In this document: positions 19,938-28,262 of the stretch, piece by piece | Numbering within the stretch: position 1 is the stretch's first letter | How the letters are laid out: the number at the start of each line of letters is the position of its first letter | NCBI RefSeq assembly: GCF_016714285.1 | Contig: NZ_JADJNN010000003.1 | Span: 310,001-374,000, forward strand | Direction: 5' to 3' | Length of the DNA stretch: 64,000 nucleotides | Source: Nannocystis sp. | GTDB lineage: Bacteria; Myxococcota_A; Polyangia; Nannocystales; Nannocystaceae | Program-made: the position numbers and the translations under genes | Notes under the pieces: model-generated | What the model was told of the DNA's origin: nothing | Seen by the model: only the letters and a program-made list of their open reading frames with translations | Database searches by the model: none

Positions 19938-21821
19938 CTAGTAGAAGGTCAGGCGGTGGTCCTGGAACATGGCGGTGAGCAAGATCTTCCACTTCTGGCG
20001 GTTGTCGCCGGCGACGGCGGTCCACAGGGCGAAGGACTGGTCGACCTCGGGGCTGTCGGCGGCGACCAGCTCGGCGAGGACGCGGGCGTGGAGCAGGGCG
20101 ATCTGGGCGCGCACGCCGGGCTCGTCGCCGGTGCTGTCCTTGAGCTCGGTGAGGAGGGTGGCCTTGGCGGGGAGGTCGAAGTCGCGGTCGACGACGTAGC
20201 CGGCGGCCTCGGCCGCGAGGGCCTGCAGCACGAGGGTGCGGGTGGGGTTGAAGGTGTGGGTCGGCTGGGTGATCGAGTAGCCGTCGATGCCGCCGGCCAT
20301 GGCGCGGTAGCCGAAGGCGTCGCTGCCGAGCAGCGAGAACTCGCCGTTGATGTCGTCGGCGGTGCGGATGCCGTACCAGTCGAAGCCGGCGAGCTCCTTG
20401 AACATGCGGGCGAGCTGCTCGGGCCGGGCGACCTTGTAGCCGACCAGGGTCTCGGCCTCCTCGGCGTCGAGGCTGTGGCTGGCGCGGAACTCGTCGGACA
20501 GGACGATCTCGCGGGCGAGGGCGCGGACGTCGAGCTTGCCGTCCTGGTCGAGGGCGTCGGTGAAGCGCGCGACCAGGGCGAAGGGGACGGCGTCCTGGTG
20601 GACCTGGGCCATGTAGCTGTAGAAGCGCCGCGCGGTGCACTGGGCGAAGCGGGGGTCGGCGGCGATGCGTAGGCCGAGCTTGTCGACGCCGCCCTCGGCC
20701 TCGGGGACGCCGAAGTAGCCGGGGGTGCGCTTGGTCTTGGTCTTCCAGTCGTCCTCGAAGTCGAGCTCGTATTCGGTGGTGGGATAACAGACGTCGGGCT
20801 TGAGGCAGGTGACGCCGTCCATCGCGTCGTAGGCCTGGACGAGGCCGGCGCGGCCGCGGGAGGCGACGCCCCAGAAGTAGCCGGCGAGGGGGTCGAGGGT
20901 CTGGTGGCAGCCCTGACAGCCGGGGTTCTGCTGGAGGGCGTTGTTGACGGCGTCGGGGTCGGAGAAGTCGACGTCGTTGAAGGGGGGGACGTCGCGGGTG
21001 AGGTAGTCGTCGCAGAGGAAGACGCGGCTGACGAGGTTGGCGCGGGCGCGCTGGTAGTTGTTGCCGTTGGAGGCGTGGCGGTGCCACAGCGCGGAGCTCG
21101 CGAGCACGCCGCCGCCCTTGGGACGGTCGTCGCTCCACTGCACGGGCTGCCAGCCGCCGGTCTGCTTGTCGTAGCCGCTGACGTGCCAGGCGGTTGCGCC
21201 GATCTCGTCGACCATGACGGTGTCGGTGGTGACGATCTCGCTGAAGGAGCGGGTGGGGTCGGAGACCACCCAGGCGATGAGCTGCAGCGGCTCCTCGGGG
21301 GTCGAGGCCATGTAGGTCGCGTCGTCGAGGTCGAGCAGCGGGCCGCGGTAGGCGAGCATGGAGCCGTTGAGCTGGGCGCGCACGAGCAGCGCCTCGGCGT
21401 AGATATCCTTGACGGTCTCGGCGAAGCGCGGGTCGGCGAGGTAGTCGTCGACGAACATCGGCAGCAGGGTCGGGTCGGCGGCGACGTCGGCGAGGTCGTC
21501 GGCGGACGGCCGGACGCCGCGCAGGGCCATCGAGACGCGGACGAGGTGGTCGGTGGGGGACAGCGGGACGGTGGTGGGCGCCGGGCCGTCGGTGGTGGGG
21601 TCATCGGCGGTGGTGGCGGTGGTGGTGCCGGCGGTGGTGCCGGGTTCGCTGTCGCTGCTCGCGGTGGTGGTGGGGTTGTCGCTGTCGCCGCTGGTGGGCG
21701 CGGTGGCGCTGGCGTCGGTGGTGGCGGACTTGGTGGTGTCGCTGCTGCCGTTGCCGGTGTCGTCGCTGCAGGCTGCGAGGGCGAGGGCGGCGGAGAGCGA
21801 GAGGCTGCGGATCGGTGTCAT
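19938..21821 (-). CDS. DUF1592/DUF1588-like lipoprotein with haem-c motif
   Basis: 627 residues. Lipobox A-L-A-A-C, Thr/Ser linker to about residue 85, then helical modules. N-terminal block V-R-V-S-M-A-L-R-G-V-R-P-S resembles the DUF1549/DUF1592 start; the haem-like motif C-Q-G-C-H-Q-T-L-D-P-L-A near residue 305 is the DUF1588 signature; the C-terminal third (A-R-E-I-V-L-S-D-E-F-R) resembles DUF1585/DUF1592 endings. Members co-occur with DUF1501 proteins and are believed to act in extracytoplasmic degradation or electron transfer, without a proved reaction. ATG 21821 has a GAGGAG ribosome site. It follows the 21.9-kb lipoprotein by 37 nt. Confidence 0.8.
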   Translation of the reverse strand: MTPIRSLSLSAALALAACSDDTGNGSSDTTKSATTDASATAPTSGDSDNPTTTASSDSEPGTTAGTTTATTADDPTTDGPAPTTVPLSPTDHLVRVSMALRGVRPSADDLADVAADPTLLPMFVDDYLADPRFAETVKDIYAEALLVRAQLNGSMLAYRGPLLDLDDATYMASTPEEPLQLIAWVVSDPTRSFSEIVTTDTVMVDEIGATAWHVSGYDKQTGGWQPVQWSDDRPKGGGVLASSALWHRHASNGNNYQRARANLVSRVFLCDDYLTRDVPPFNDVDFSDPDAVNNALQQNPGCQGCHQTLDPLAGYFWGVASRGRAGLVQAYDAMDGVTCLKPDVCYPTTEYELDFEDDWKTKTKRTPGYFGVPEAEGGVDKLGLRIAADPRFAQCTARRFYSYMAQVHQDAVPFALVARFTDALDQDGKLDVRALAREIVLSDEFRASHSLDAEEAETLVGYKVARPEQLARMFKELAGFDWYGIRTADDINGEFSLLGSDAFGYRAMAGGIDGYSITQPTHTFNPTRTLVLQALAAEAAGYVVDRDFDLPAKATLLTELKDSTGDEPGVRAQIALLHARVLAELVAADSPEVDQSFALWTAVAGDNRQKWKILLTAMFQDHRLTFY

Positions 21822-21858
21822 GCGTGGTCTCCTCGCGGTCGGTGGGCGGCTGGGTGGG

Positions 21859-22728
21859 TCACTTGTCGGCGCAGGCGCGGGTGACGTCGAAGACGCGGCC
21901 CTTGGGGCCGCGGACGACGAGCTGGCCCTTGCCGGTGTAGCGCCAGGCGAGCGTGGAGCCGGCGCCCCAGGCGATGAGGCCCTCGCCGGCGTCGGGGCAG
22001 TTGGCCTCGCAGACGTGGACGTCGTGGCCGGCGGCGCTGATCTCTTGGGTATCGGTGGCGATCTCGAGGCCGAAGTCGGCGGTGAAGCAGCCGAGGTTGG
22101 TGGTCCAGCTCGAGTCGCTGCGGGCGCTCAGGTGGTCGCCGTCGGGGCCGATGAGCTCGGCCTCGCCGTGATGGACGCGCGCTGACTTGTCGGTGGGGAT
22201 CCGCAGCGTGGAGTCGGCGGCGAGCAGCTCCACTTCGCCGAGCTTGAGGGCGTCGATCTCGAGGGTGTAGACGACGGCGACGATGCAGGCGGTGCCGTCG
22301 CAGTCGCCGGTCTCGGGGGCGATGTGCAGCTGGACGAGGCCGTCGAGCTCGTGGTTGGCGGCGTAGTCGCAGGCGGTGAAGCGCAGGCTGAGGCTGTCGG
22401 CGGTGCGGGTGAGCGTCAGGCAGTCGGGGTCGACGAGGTCCTGGCGCAGGCGATCCTCGACCTGGGCGAGGGCGACGGCGGCGACGTCGTCAGCGGCGAG
22501 GTCGCGGAGGCCGACCGGGCGGAGCATGCGGTCGAACACGCGGAGCTGGGCGACGTCGGTGTCGAGCGCGGTGAGGGTCTGGTTGGTGACCGGCTTGTCG
22601 TCGGCCGCGGGGGCGTCGGGATCGCAGGCGGCGAGGATCGCCGCGAGTGACAGTGCCGTCCGGAGTGGGCCCACGGGAGACCCACAGCACGCTTCGAGCC
22701 AGCGACACGCGAGGGATCTCGCGGACAT
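21859..22728 (-). CDS. Lipoprotein of unknown function, likely operon leader
   Basis: 289 residues from ATG 22728. A long signal region with basic head (C-R-W-L-E) ends at lipobox L-A-A-I-L-A-A-C. There is no Thr/Gly linker, unlike neighbours. The mature protein is beta-rich with pairs of Cys (C-L-T, F-T-A-C-D-Y, C-D-G-T-A-C, C-E-A-N-C) that probably form disulfides. No family is recognised. A 90-bp gap upstream is the first sizeable break in the minus-strand run, so a promoter for the downstream DUF1592-DUF1501-cytochrome genes may be here. It may bind the substrate of that group; this is inference from position only. Confidence 0.65.
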   Translation of the reverse strand: MSARSLACRWLEACCGSPVGPLRTALSLAAILAACDPDAPAADDKPVTNQTLTALDTDVAQLRVFDRMLRPVGLRDLAADDVAAVALAQVEDRLRQDLVDPDCLTLTRTADSLSLRFTACDYAANHELDGLVQLHIAPETGDCDGTACIVAVVYTLEIDALKLGEVELLAADSTLRIPTDKSARVHHGEAELIGPDGDHLSARSDSSWTTNLGCFTADFGLEIATDTQEISAAGHDVHVCEANCPDAGEGLIAWGAGSTLAWRYTGKGQLVVRGPKGRVFDVTRACADK

Positions 22729-22818
22729 GGGTGGGCGTGCCCGGGCCCTGGGCGGGTGGTGTTGACGACTGTCAAGGGTCGACTGTCGAGGTGTTCGCCC
22801 TCGCCGGTCGTGGTGCGC

Positions 22819-23277
22819 TCAGGGACAGAAGGGTGGGACGGTGAGCGGGCAGAGGGTGGCGTCGGCGTCGTCGCAGCGGATCGGGACGAGGAGTTCGTCG
22901 TCGGCGTCGGCGAGGTCGGCGAAGCCGCACAGGCGGCGGTCGTCCTCGCCGCAGCCGAGGCGGGTGTGGCCGAGCACGGCGATCTGTCGCGTGCCGGCGA
23001 GCTCGATGTCGACGATCGGCTGCATCGCGGCGCGCAGGGTCGCCTCGATCTCGGCGAGCTCGGTAGGCGCGTCGACGGTGACGCAGCGGCGGGCGAGCGT
23101 GCAGGGGGCGCCGTCGGCGTCGCCGTAGACCTCGACCGAGACGCTGGCGAGGGCGCCGAGACGCTCGGGGGTGCAGCTGGCGTCGCCGCTCAGCTCGAGG
23201 GCGATGATGGTGGGCTCGGGGCTGCAGCCGGCGAGGCCGAGGACGAGGCCGAGGACGAGGGGCCGGGCCGCGATCAT
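22819..23277 (-). CDS. Small Cys-rich lipoprotein
   Basis: About 152 residues from ATG 23277, whose ATGA overlaps the stop of the preceding gene (23274-23276), a coupling arrangement. Signal L-V-L-G-L-V-L-G-L-A-G-C gives a lipidated Cys. The mature chain has six to eight Cys and V-E-V-Y-G-D-A-D-G-A-P-C, V-D-I-E-L-A-G-T motifs. The family is not recognised. The longer frame upstream is shadow coding of the neighbour. Confidence 0.65.
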   Translation of the reverse strand: MIAARPLVLGLVLGLAGCSPEPTIIALELSGDASCTPERLGALASVSVEVYGDADGAPCTLARRCVTVDAPTELAEIEATLRAAMQPIVDIELAGTRQIAVLGHTRLGCGEDDRRLCGFADLADADDELLVPIRCDDADATLCPLTVPPFCP

Positions 23278-24485
23278 GGGACGATGAGCTGGAGGTGGCC
23301 GCTGTCGTGGGGTCGCAGGCCGAGGCCGAGGCCGAGGCCGAGCGCGACGCTGGTGACGGCGGCGGCGGCGAGGCCGACCCACAGGCGGGTGCGGCGGTTG
23401 TTGCGGGGCTTTTCGTCGCGTGGTCGCGGCGGGATGTTGTTGCTGCTGCGCAGGCTGGCGAGGGCGGCGGTGACGGCCTGACCAGGGGAGTCGCCGCGGG
23501 CGGGGTCACGGATACCGTCCTCGAGGATCAGTCGGGCGAGGTGGCCGTCCGCGGTGGCGGCGAGCCAGAGGATCGGTCGGTCGTCGGCGAGTTTGCGGAG
23601 GGCCGCGCGGGCGCTGGGCTCGGCGGGGTCGAGGCGGCCGGCGACCCACAGCGGGCCGATCGGGTCGGTGGGGTCGGGACGGAGGGTCGCGGCGATCGGG
23701 GCGTCAGCGGGGAGATCGAGGACGCGAGCGTCGGCGGCGTGGCCGGGGGCGTCGATCTGCAGCAGGTGCAGGCCGGGGCGCAGGCCGGGGAGCTCGGCGA
23801 GCGGGCGACAGTCGACGCGCACGCTGGCGTCGACGGGGAGCACGGCGCGGCGCATGGGGCGAAGCGGGCGCTGGCTGTCACTCGCTTGCAAGAAGGCGAA
23901 GCCGACGTCGGGGCCGTAGAGGGCGCCGTCGGGGCGGCGCTGCGGGTCGAGGGCGAGGGCGAGGGTGTAGCGGTCGCGGGCGCGGAGGGCGTCGCCGGGG
24001 CGGGCGCGGGCGCCGTATGCGAGGCCGAGCTGGAACTCGATGTCCCACAGGGTGGCGCTGCACAGCGGGTCGCCGTCGAGGGCGAGGGCGGCGTCGGTCT
24101 CGAGGCGCTCGAGGCCGGCGATCATGTCGTCGTAGCGCTGCTCGAGGTAGGCGCGGCGGGCGGTGGCGAGGCCGGACTCGACGGCGCCGAGGGTCCTCGC
24201 GGTGGCCTCGCTGCTGGCGGCGGCCTCGGCGAGCAGGCGATCGCGCAGCGGGCCGAGCTCGCGCAGCTGGTGGCCCTCGGCCGTCGCGGCGGCGCTGGCC
24301 CCGTGCACGGGGGTGGTCGGGGTCCGCGGCCAGAGCAGCAGCTCGCGAGCGTGCGCGGCGGCGGGCGCGAGTGCGCACAGCGCTGTCCAGAATAGACAGG
24401 CGAGGCGGGCGAGGCGAGCGAGGCGAGCGAGGCGGGTGAGGCGAGCGAGGCGGGCGAGGCGGGCGAGCGCGGTGCGGCGGGTGAA
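23274..24485 (-). CDS. Exported TPR/PEGA-like membrane protein, start unresolved
   Basis: The frame is clearly coding from about 24395 down to 23274. After a signal-like segment (C-L-F-W-T-A-L-C-A-L-A-P then A-A-A-H-A) comes a helical region with TPR character (A-R-R-A-Y-L-E-Q-R-Y-D-D, F-Q-L-G-L-A-Y-G-A, R-D-R-Y-T-L-A-L-A-L-D-P). A beta module follows (S-V-R-V-D-C-R-P, P-G-L-H-L-L-Q-I-D-A-P-G-H), PEGA-like, then a C-terminal membrane span rich in Gly/Leu after K-P-R-N-N-R-R-T-R. Myxobacterial genes of this type sit beside kinase-PEGA genes, as here. No ATG, GTG or TTG lies in frame between the signal and the divergent kinase start; the region holds a 9-bp tandem repeat instead. The 5' coordinate is therefore nominal. 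Confidence 0.6.
   Translation of the reverse strand, partial: FTRRTALARLARLARLTRLARLARLARLACLFWTALCALAPAAAHARELLLWPRTPTTPVHGASAAATAEGHQLRELGPLRDRLLAEAAASSEATARTLGAVESGLATARRAYLEQRYDDMIAGLERLETDAALALDGDPLCSATLWDIEFQLGLAYGARARPGDALRARDRYTLALALDPQRRPDGALYGPDVGFAFLQASDSQRPLRPMRRAVLPVDASVRVDCRPLAELPGLRPGLHLLQIDAPGHAADARVLDLPADAPIAATLRPDPTDPIGPLWVAGRLDPAEPSARAALRKLADDRPILWLAATADGHLARLILEDGIRDPARGDSPGQAVTAALASLRSSNNIPPRPRDEKPRNNRRTRLWVGLAAAAVTSVALGLGLGLGLRPHDSGHLQLIVP
24401..24463. repeat. Seven-copy 9-bp tandem repeat
   Basis: Units of cgaggcggg / cgaggcgag, seven in a row. On the minus strand they code Leu-Ala-Arg-type triplets immediately before the signal-like segment of the 23.3-kb gene. The array lies where its start codon is expected. 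Confidence 0.75.
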
Positions 24486-24533
24486 GCCGACGCGGTGGGC
24501 GAGGGGACGGGCGCGGTGCCGTATGATGGCCAG

Positions 24534-26024
24534 GTGGGCACGCGGCGGCTGGGTCGGTACGAGGTCGGCGAGCGGGTCGGCAGCGGTGGGCTGGCGGACG
24601 TGTATGTGGCGCACGTGGAGGGGGCGCAGGGGTTTCGCAAGCGGCTGGTGATCAAGCAGCTGCGGAGCGAGTTGCATGCGCACCCGGAGGCGTTCGCCCT
24701 GCTGCTGGCCGAGGCTCAGCTGGTCCAGCGGCTGTCGCACGGGAACATCGTACAGGTGTTCGACTTCGGCGTCGACGCGCAAGTCCCGTATCTGGTGATG
24801 GAGCACGTCGACGGGGTTTCGTTGGCGGACCTGCTGCGCGACGCTCGCGAGCGCGACGCGGCGATCGACGCGTCGGCGGTGTTGTTCGTGGTCGAGTCGG
24901 TGTGCGCGGCCCTCGACTATGCACACTGCGCGGTGGACGAGGCGGAGCAGCCGCTCGGGCTGGTCCATCGCGACGTGACGCCGGCGAACATCCTGGTGTC
25001 GCGTGAGGGCCTGGTGAAGCTCACGGACTTCGGCATCGCCCGCCTGAGCGCGGCGGCGGGGGCGGAGGGGCGGGCGATCGGGACGCCGGGTTATCGGGCA
25101 CCCGAGCAGGAGGCGGGGGCGGAGGTCGATCGTCGGGCCGATGTATATGCGCTCGGGGTGGTCGTGGCGGAGCTGGCCGAGCGCGTCGCGGAGCCGCCTC
25201 TGCGAACTGGGCTGGTGGCGCTGGCAGAGCGGGCGACGCGGACGGCGGTGGCCGAGCGGATCGCCGACGCGGGGGCGCTGGGTCGCGAGCTCGAGCAGCT
25301 GCGTGCGAGCTCCGCGGTGCCGCGCGGCGCGGGGGAGCTGGCGGCGCGGGTGCGCCGACTGCAAGGCGAGCGCCTGCGGGTCGCGCAGAGCGTGGACGCG
25401 GCGCTGCGCATGCGCGGGCGGGCGGCGCAGACCGAGGCGCTGGTCGGGTCGCCGGCGCGAGGGCGGGCGAGTCGGTGGAGCCTGGGGCTCGGGCTGGCGG
25501 GGGTGGTGATCGCGGGGACGATCGCGGCGCTGCTGATGCCCGACGCGCGCGGTGACGCGGACGGGGCGGTGGTCGCGGCGATGCGCGAGGGGCTGGAGTC
25601 GCCAGGGCTCGCTGCGAGCGCGGTCGAGGCGGCGGGGCCGAGCGTGGGGCCGGCCGCGATGAGCGTGGGGTCGGTCGCCTCGGTAGCGATCGATGACGGG
25701 CCGGTCGTCGGGGCCGCGATCGGTGGCGGAGAGACGGTCGCCGGGGTGGCGATCGATAGCGGAGAGACGGGCATGGTTTCGCCCGTCGGGGCGGAGCGGT
25801 CGCAGCGGGTCCGGCCGGCGCTGGTGGGTGGGCGCCTGCGGGTCAACCTGATCCCGTGGGCGGAGGCCAGCCTCGACGGAGTGGCGATCGGGCGCACACC
25901 GATCGACCGCAGCGTCGCGCCGGGACGGCACACGCTCGAGCTGCGCAACCCGGACAGCGGTCAGCGGCGCAGCCGCGAGATCGAGGTGCGCCGCGGCGGG
26001 GAGCTGAACATCACGGAGTGGTAA
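24534..26024 (+). CDS. Hanks-type Ser/Thr kinase with C-terminal PEGA domain
   Basis: About 496 residues. Kinase motifs: G-S-G-G-L-A-D-V-Y, L-V-I-K-Q-L (ATP Lys), H-R-D-V-T-P-A-N-I-L (catalytic loop, with V-T replacing L-K), D-F-G-I-A-R, Y-R-A-P-E-Q. A single membrane span near residue 325 (L-G-L-A-G-V-V-I-A-G-T-I-A-A-L-L) separates it from a linker and a final PEGA-like module (V-N-L-I-P-W-A-E-A-S-L-D-G, G-R-H-T-L-E-L). So kinase inside, PEGA outside. GTG 24534 gives the kinase-like start V-G-T-R-R-L-G-R-Y; GTG 24495 is the alternative. The divergent neighbour also has a PEGA-like module. The stop codon is inside a tandem duplication shared with the next gene's leader. Confidence 0.88.
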   Translation: MGTRRLGRYEVGERVGSGGLADVYVAHVEGAQGFRKRLVIKQLRSELHAHPEAFALLLAEAQLVQRLSHGNIVQVFDFGVDAQVPYLVMEHVDGVSLADLLRDARERDAAIDASAVLFVVESVCAALDYAHCAVDEAEQPLGLVHRDVTPANILVSREGLVKLTDFGIARLSAAAGAEGRAIGTPGYRAPEQEAGAEVDRRADVYALGVVVAELAERVAEPPLRTGLVALAERATRTAVAERIADAGALGRELEQLRASSAVPRGAGELAARVRRLQGERLRVAQSVDAALRMRGRAAQTEALVGSPARGRASRWSLGLGLAGVVIAGTIAALLMPDARGDADGAVVAAMREGLESPGLAASAVEAAGPSVGPAAMSVGSVASVAIDDGPVVGAAIGGGETVAGVAIDSGETGMVSPVGAERSQRVRPALVGGRLRVNLIPWAEASLDGVAIGRTPIDRSVAPGRHTLELRNPDSGQRRSREIEVRRGGELNITEW

Positions 26025-26106
26025 GGTCCGGGCGATGACCTCGGCGAGGACAACGGCGACGGTGAATTCCCGAGCTGAACATCACGGAGTGGTAAGGTCC
26101 GGGCGA
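26001..26106. repeat. 35-bp direct repeat duplicating a gene junction
   Basis: Positions 26001-26035 and 26072-26106 are identical (35 bp, 71-bp period). Each copy includes the end of the kinase coding region and its TAA. The second copy precedes the FHA activator start at 26110, so the junction was duplicated and the genes moved 71 bp apart. Confidence 0.9.
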
Positions 26107-26109
26107 CCG

Positions 26110-27480
26110 ATGTCCGCCGCCAGTCCGCACACCGAGCAGCTCCGTGACGCCCGCGGGGTCGTCAGCCTCCGCCGCCACCCGCTGCGCATCAGCGTCACGG
26201 CGGGGCCCGACCGCAAGCTGGTGCGCGAGCTGAGCGGCGAGCGCATCGTGGTCGGCACGCACGAGAGCTGCGACCTGGTGTTGACCGACCCGACGGTGTC
26301 GCGGCAGCACCTCGAGATCTCGCTGGTGCCGCAGGGCTGGGCGCTGTGCGATCTGGACTCGCGCAACGGGACCTTCGTCGGCGACCTGCGCGTGCGCGAG
26401 GTGATCGTCAGCCGCGATACCCGGGTGCAGGTCGGCGGGACGCAGCTGCGGCTCGAGCCCGTGCGGGCGGCGGTCGAGCTGGCGGTCGGGGACACCGAGC
26501 GCTTCGGGCCGCTGCTCGGGCGCAGCCCGGTGATGCGTCGGCTGTTCGAGGTGCTGGGTCGCATCGCGCCGAGCGACGCGACGGTGCTGATCACCGGCGA
26601 GTCCGGCACCGGCAAGGAGGTCGCGGCGCGGGCGATCCACGACGCGAGTCCGCGGCGCCACAAGCCCTTCGTGGTGGTCGACTGCGGCGGGTTGCCGGCC
26701 AACCTGATCGAGAGCGAGTTGTATGGTCACCAGCGCGGGGCCTTCACCGGCGCGACCCACCCGCGCGACGGGGCCTTCGTGGCGGCCGAGGGCGGGACCC
26801 TGTTCCTCGACGAGCTCGGCGAGCTGCCGCTCGAGCTTCAGACGCGCCTGCTCGGCGTGCTCGAGCGGCGCCAGGTCCAGCCGCTCGGCTCGAACCGCCC
26901 GCGCAGCGTCGACACGCGGGTGATCGCGGCGAGCAATCGCGACCTGCGGAAGGAGGTCAACCGCGGCAGCTTCCGCGCCGACCTGTACTTTCGTCTCGCG
27001 GTGATGAACGTGCACATGCCGGCGCTGCGCGAGCATAGCGAGGACATCCCGCAGTATGTGGCGGCGATGCTGGCGGAGTGGTCGGAGGCGGGCAGCCCGG
27101 CGCAGATCGACGCGGAGACGGTGGCCCGCCTGCAGGCGCAGCCGTGGCCGGGGAACGTCCGCGAGCTGCGGAACACGGTGGAGCGGGCGGTGATTTTGGG
27201 CGAGTTGCAGGCGCCGGTCGAGGCTGCGTTCACGCAGGCACCGGGGCAGGCGTCCGCGTCGTCGGCGACGGAGAGCCGCGCCGCGGTCGTCGACTCGACG
27301 ATCCCGTTCAAGACCGGCAAGGCCGCGCTCATCGAGCAGTACGAGCGCAGCTACATCGAGGCGCTGATGCAGCGCTTCGGGCAGAACATCACGCGCGCGA
27401 CCCGGGCGGCGGAGATCGACCGGGTGTACCTGTTGCGCCTGCTCGACAAGTACGGGCTGCGGCCCGGCCGCCAGGGCTGA
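26110..27480 (+). CDS. FHA-domain sigma-54-dependent transcription activator
   Basis: About 456 residues from ATG 26110; an ATG at 26035 lies inside the duplicated junction and would add 25 unlikely residues. N-terminal FHA domain (V-V-G-T-H-E-S-C-D-L, S-R-Q-H-L-E-I, S-R-N-G-T-F-V-G), which reads phosphothreonine. AAA+ domain: Walker A G-E-S-G-T-G-K-E, sigma-54 contact loop G-A-F-T-G-A, Walker B G-T-L-F-L-D-E-L-G-E, R-A-D-L-Y-F-R-L. C-terminal Fis-type helix-turn-helix (I-T-R-A-T-R-A-A-E-I-D-R-V-Y). It lies directly after a Ser/Thr kinase gene, so kinase-to-activator signalling through the FHA domain is a strong inference. All catalytic motifs are intact. Confidence 0.93.
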   Translation: MSAASPHTEQLRDARGVVSLRRHPLRISVTAGPDRKLVRELSGERIVVGTHESCDLVLTDPTVSRQHLEISLVPQGWALCDLDSRNGTFVGDLRVREVIVSRDTRVQVGGTQLRLEPVRAAVELAVGDTERFGPLLGRSPVMRRLFEVLGRIAPSDATVLITGESGTGKEVAARAIHDASPRRHKPFVVVDCGGLPANLIESELYGHQRGAFTGATHPRDGAFVAAEGGTLFLDELGELPLELQTRLLGVLERRQVQPLGSNRPRSVDTRVIAASNRDLRKEVNRGSFRADLYFRLAVMNVHMPALREHSEDIPQYVAAMLAEWSEAGSPAQIDAETVARLQAQPWPGNVRELRNTVERAVILGELQAPVEAAFTQAPGQASASSATESRAAVVDSTIPFKTGKAALIEQYERSYIEALMQRFGQNITRATRAAEIDRVYLLRLLDKYGLRPGRQG

Positions 27481-27535
27481 GCGATCGGCAGAGTCTGCCG
27501 GATCGGGGCCCGGCTCGCTCGGCGGTTGTTGCCGG

Positions 27536-27554
27536 CATGTCCCTTGGGACAGAT
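27536..27554. repeat. Dispersed palindrome copy
   Basis: Core catgtcccttgggacagat. It lies in the 177-bp gap between the sigma-54 activator and the KPPKGE lipoprotein. No other clear signal is seen in that gap. Confidence 0.6.
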
Positions 27555-27657
27555 CAGCGGTGCGGGCGCTCGGAGAAATTCTGCGACGCGTTGTAATCGC
27601 CGATCGCGTCGGGTCACTCATCCTCGAAGCCCCATGCGGGCAACAACGGAGTGGCAG

Positions 27658-28104
27658 ATGCAAATCAAGCAATGGACAGGTCATGGTCGTTTCCTCGGGC
27701 TTATCATCGGCGCCGCGCTGTTCGGGCTCGTGCCTGGCTGCGATGCGGGTGACGGCGATGTCGACGATCGCAGCATCGACGGCGAGGACGAGGAGGACGG
27801 CGAGGGCGCCGACGATGAGGGCTGCGATTCGATGGGCGGCGAGGGCGAGCACGGTCACAAGCCGCCGAAGGGCGAGAAGCCGCCGAAGGGTGAGAAGCCG
27901 CCGAAGGGTGAGAAGCCGCCGAAGGGTGACAAGCCGGGCTGCGGTTGCGGCAAGCCGCCGCCGCCCCCTCCTCCGCCGCCCTGCGACGAGGATGGTGGTC
28001 CCGGTGAGGGCACGGGTCCTGGTGAGGGCACGGGTGGAGAGAGCACGGGCGGCGAGAGCAGCGGCGGGGACGAGACGACCGGGAGCGACCCTATCCCGCA
28101 GTGA
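27658..28104 (+). CDS. Small low-complexity lipoprotein with KPPKGE repeats
   Basis: 148 residues from ATG 27658. A signal with F-G-L-V-P-G-C gives a lipidated Cys. The mature chain has an acidic Asp/Glu stretch, four copies of K-P-P-K-G-E (18-bp units, 27859-27930), a C-G-C-G-K-P turn, nine prolines in a row, and a Gly/Glu/Thr tail. No folded domain is apparent. The length of the repeat may vary between strains. Perhaps a spacer or cell-surface linker; not recognised in any family. Two hairpin-containing 60-bp repeats follow its stop. Confidence 0.75.
   Translation: MQIKQWTGHGRFLGLIIGAALFGLVPGCDAGDGDVDDRSIDGEDEEDGEGADDEGCDSMGGEGEHGHKPPKGEKPPKGEKPPKGEKPPKGDKPGCGCGKPPPPPPPPPCDEDGGPGEGTGPGEGTGGESTGGESSGGDETTGSDPIPQ
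27859..27930 (+). repeat. Four-copy 18-bp in-frame tandem repeat
   Basis: Four units of 18 bp coding K-P-P-K-G-(E/D), nearly identical at the DNA level, consistent with recent slippage expansion. Confidence 0.9.
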
Positions 28105-28108
28105 AGCG

Positions 28109-28228
28109 CCGCGGCGACGGGGTGGGCGATGGCGAGGCGCGCAGCGAGGTCGAGCCGACCTCGCGGCGCCGCCGCGACGGCGTGGGCGATGGCGAGGCGC
28201 GCAGCGAGGTCGAGCCGACCTCGCGGCG
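28109..28228. repeat. Two-copy 60-bp tandem repeat with hairpins
   Basis: Copies at 28109-28168 and 28169-28228 match at 58 of 60 bases. Each contains gcgaggtcg-agc-cgacctcgc, a nine-base-pair stem. It fills the space between the KPPKGE lipoprotein and the receiver-PATAN gene and could act as terminator or mRNA-stability element. The frame through it is open and would extend the next protein (start 28101), but the strong ribosome site at 28263 makes this unlikely. Confidence 0.85.
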
Positions 28229-28262
28229 ACGCGCCTGGGCCCGGCGCCCGGAGGAGGGAGAC

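Noticed and set aside
23274..25931. 885-codon minus-strand frame as one protein
   Set aside because: Upstream of about 24450 it is antisense to the kinase and Arg/Pro-rich; only the 3' part has protein features.
28109..28228. CRISPR or prophage repeat
   Set aside because: Only two copies in direct tandem; no spacers, cas or phage genes.
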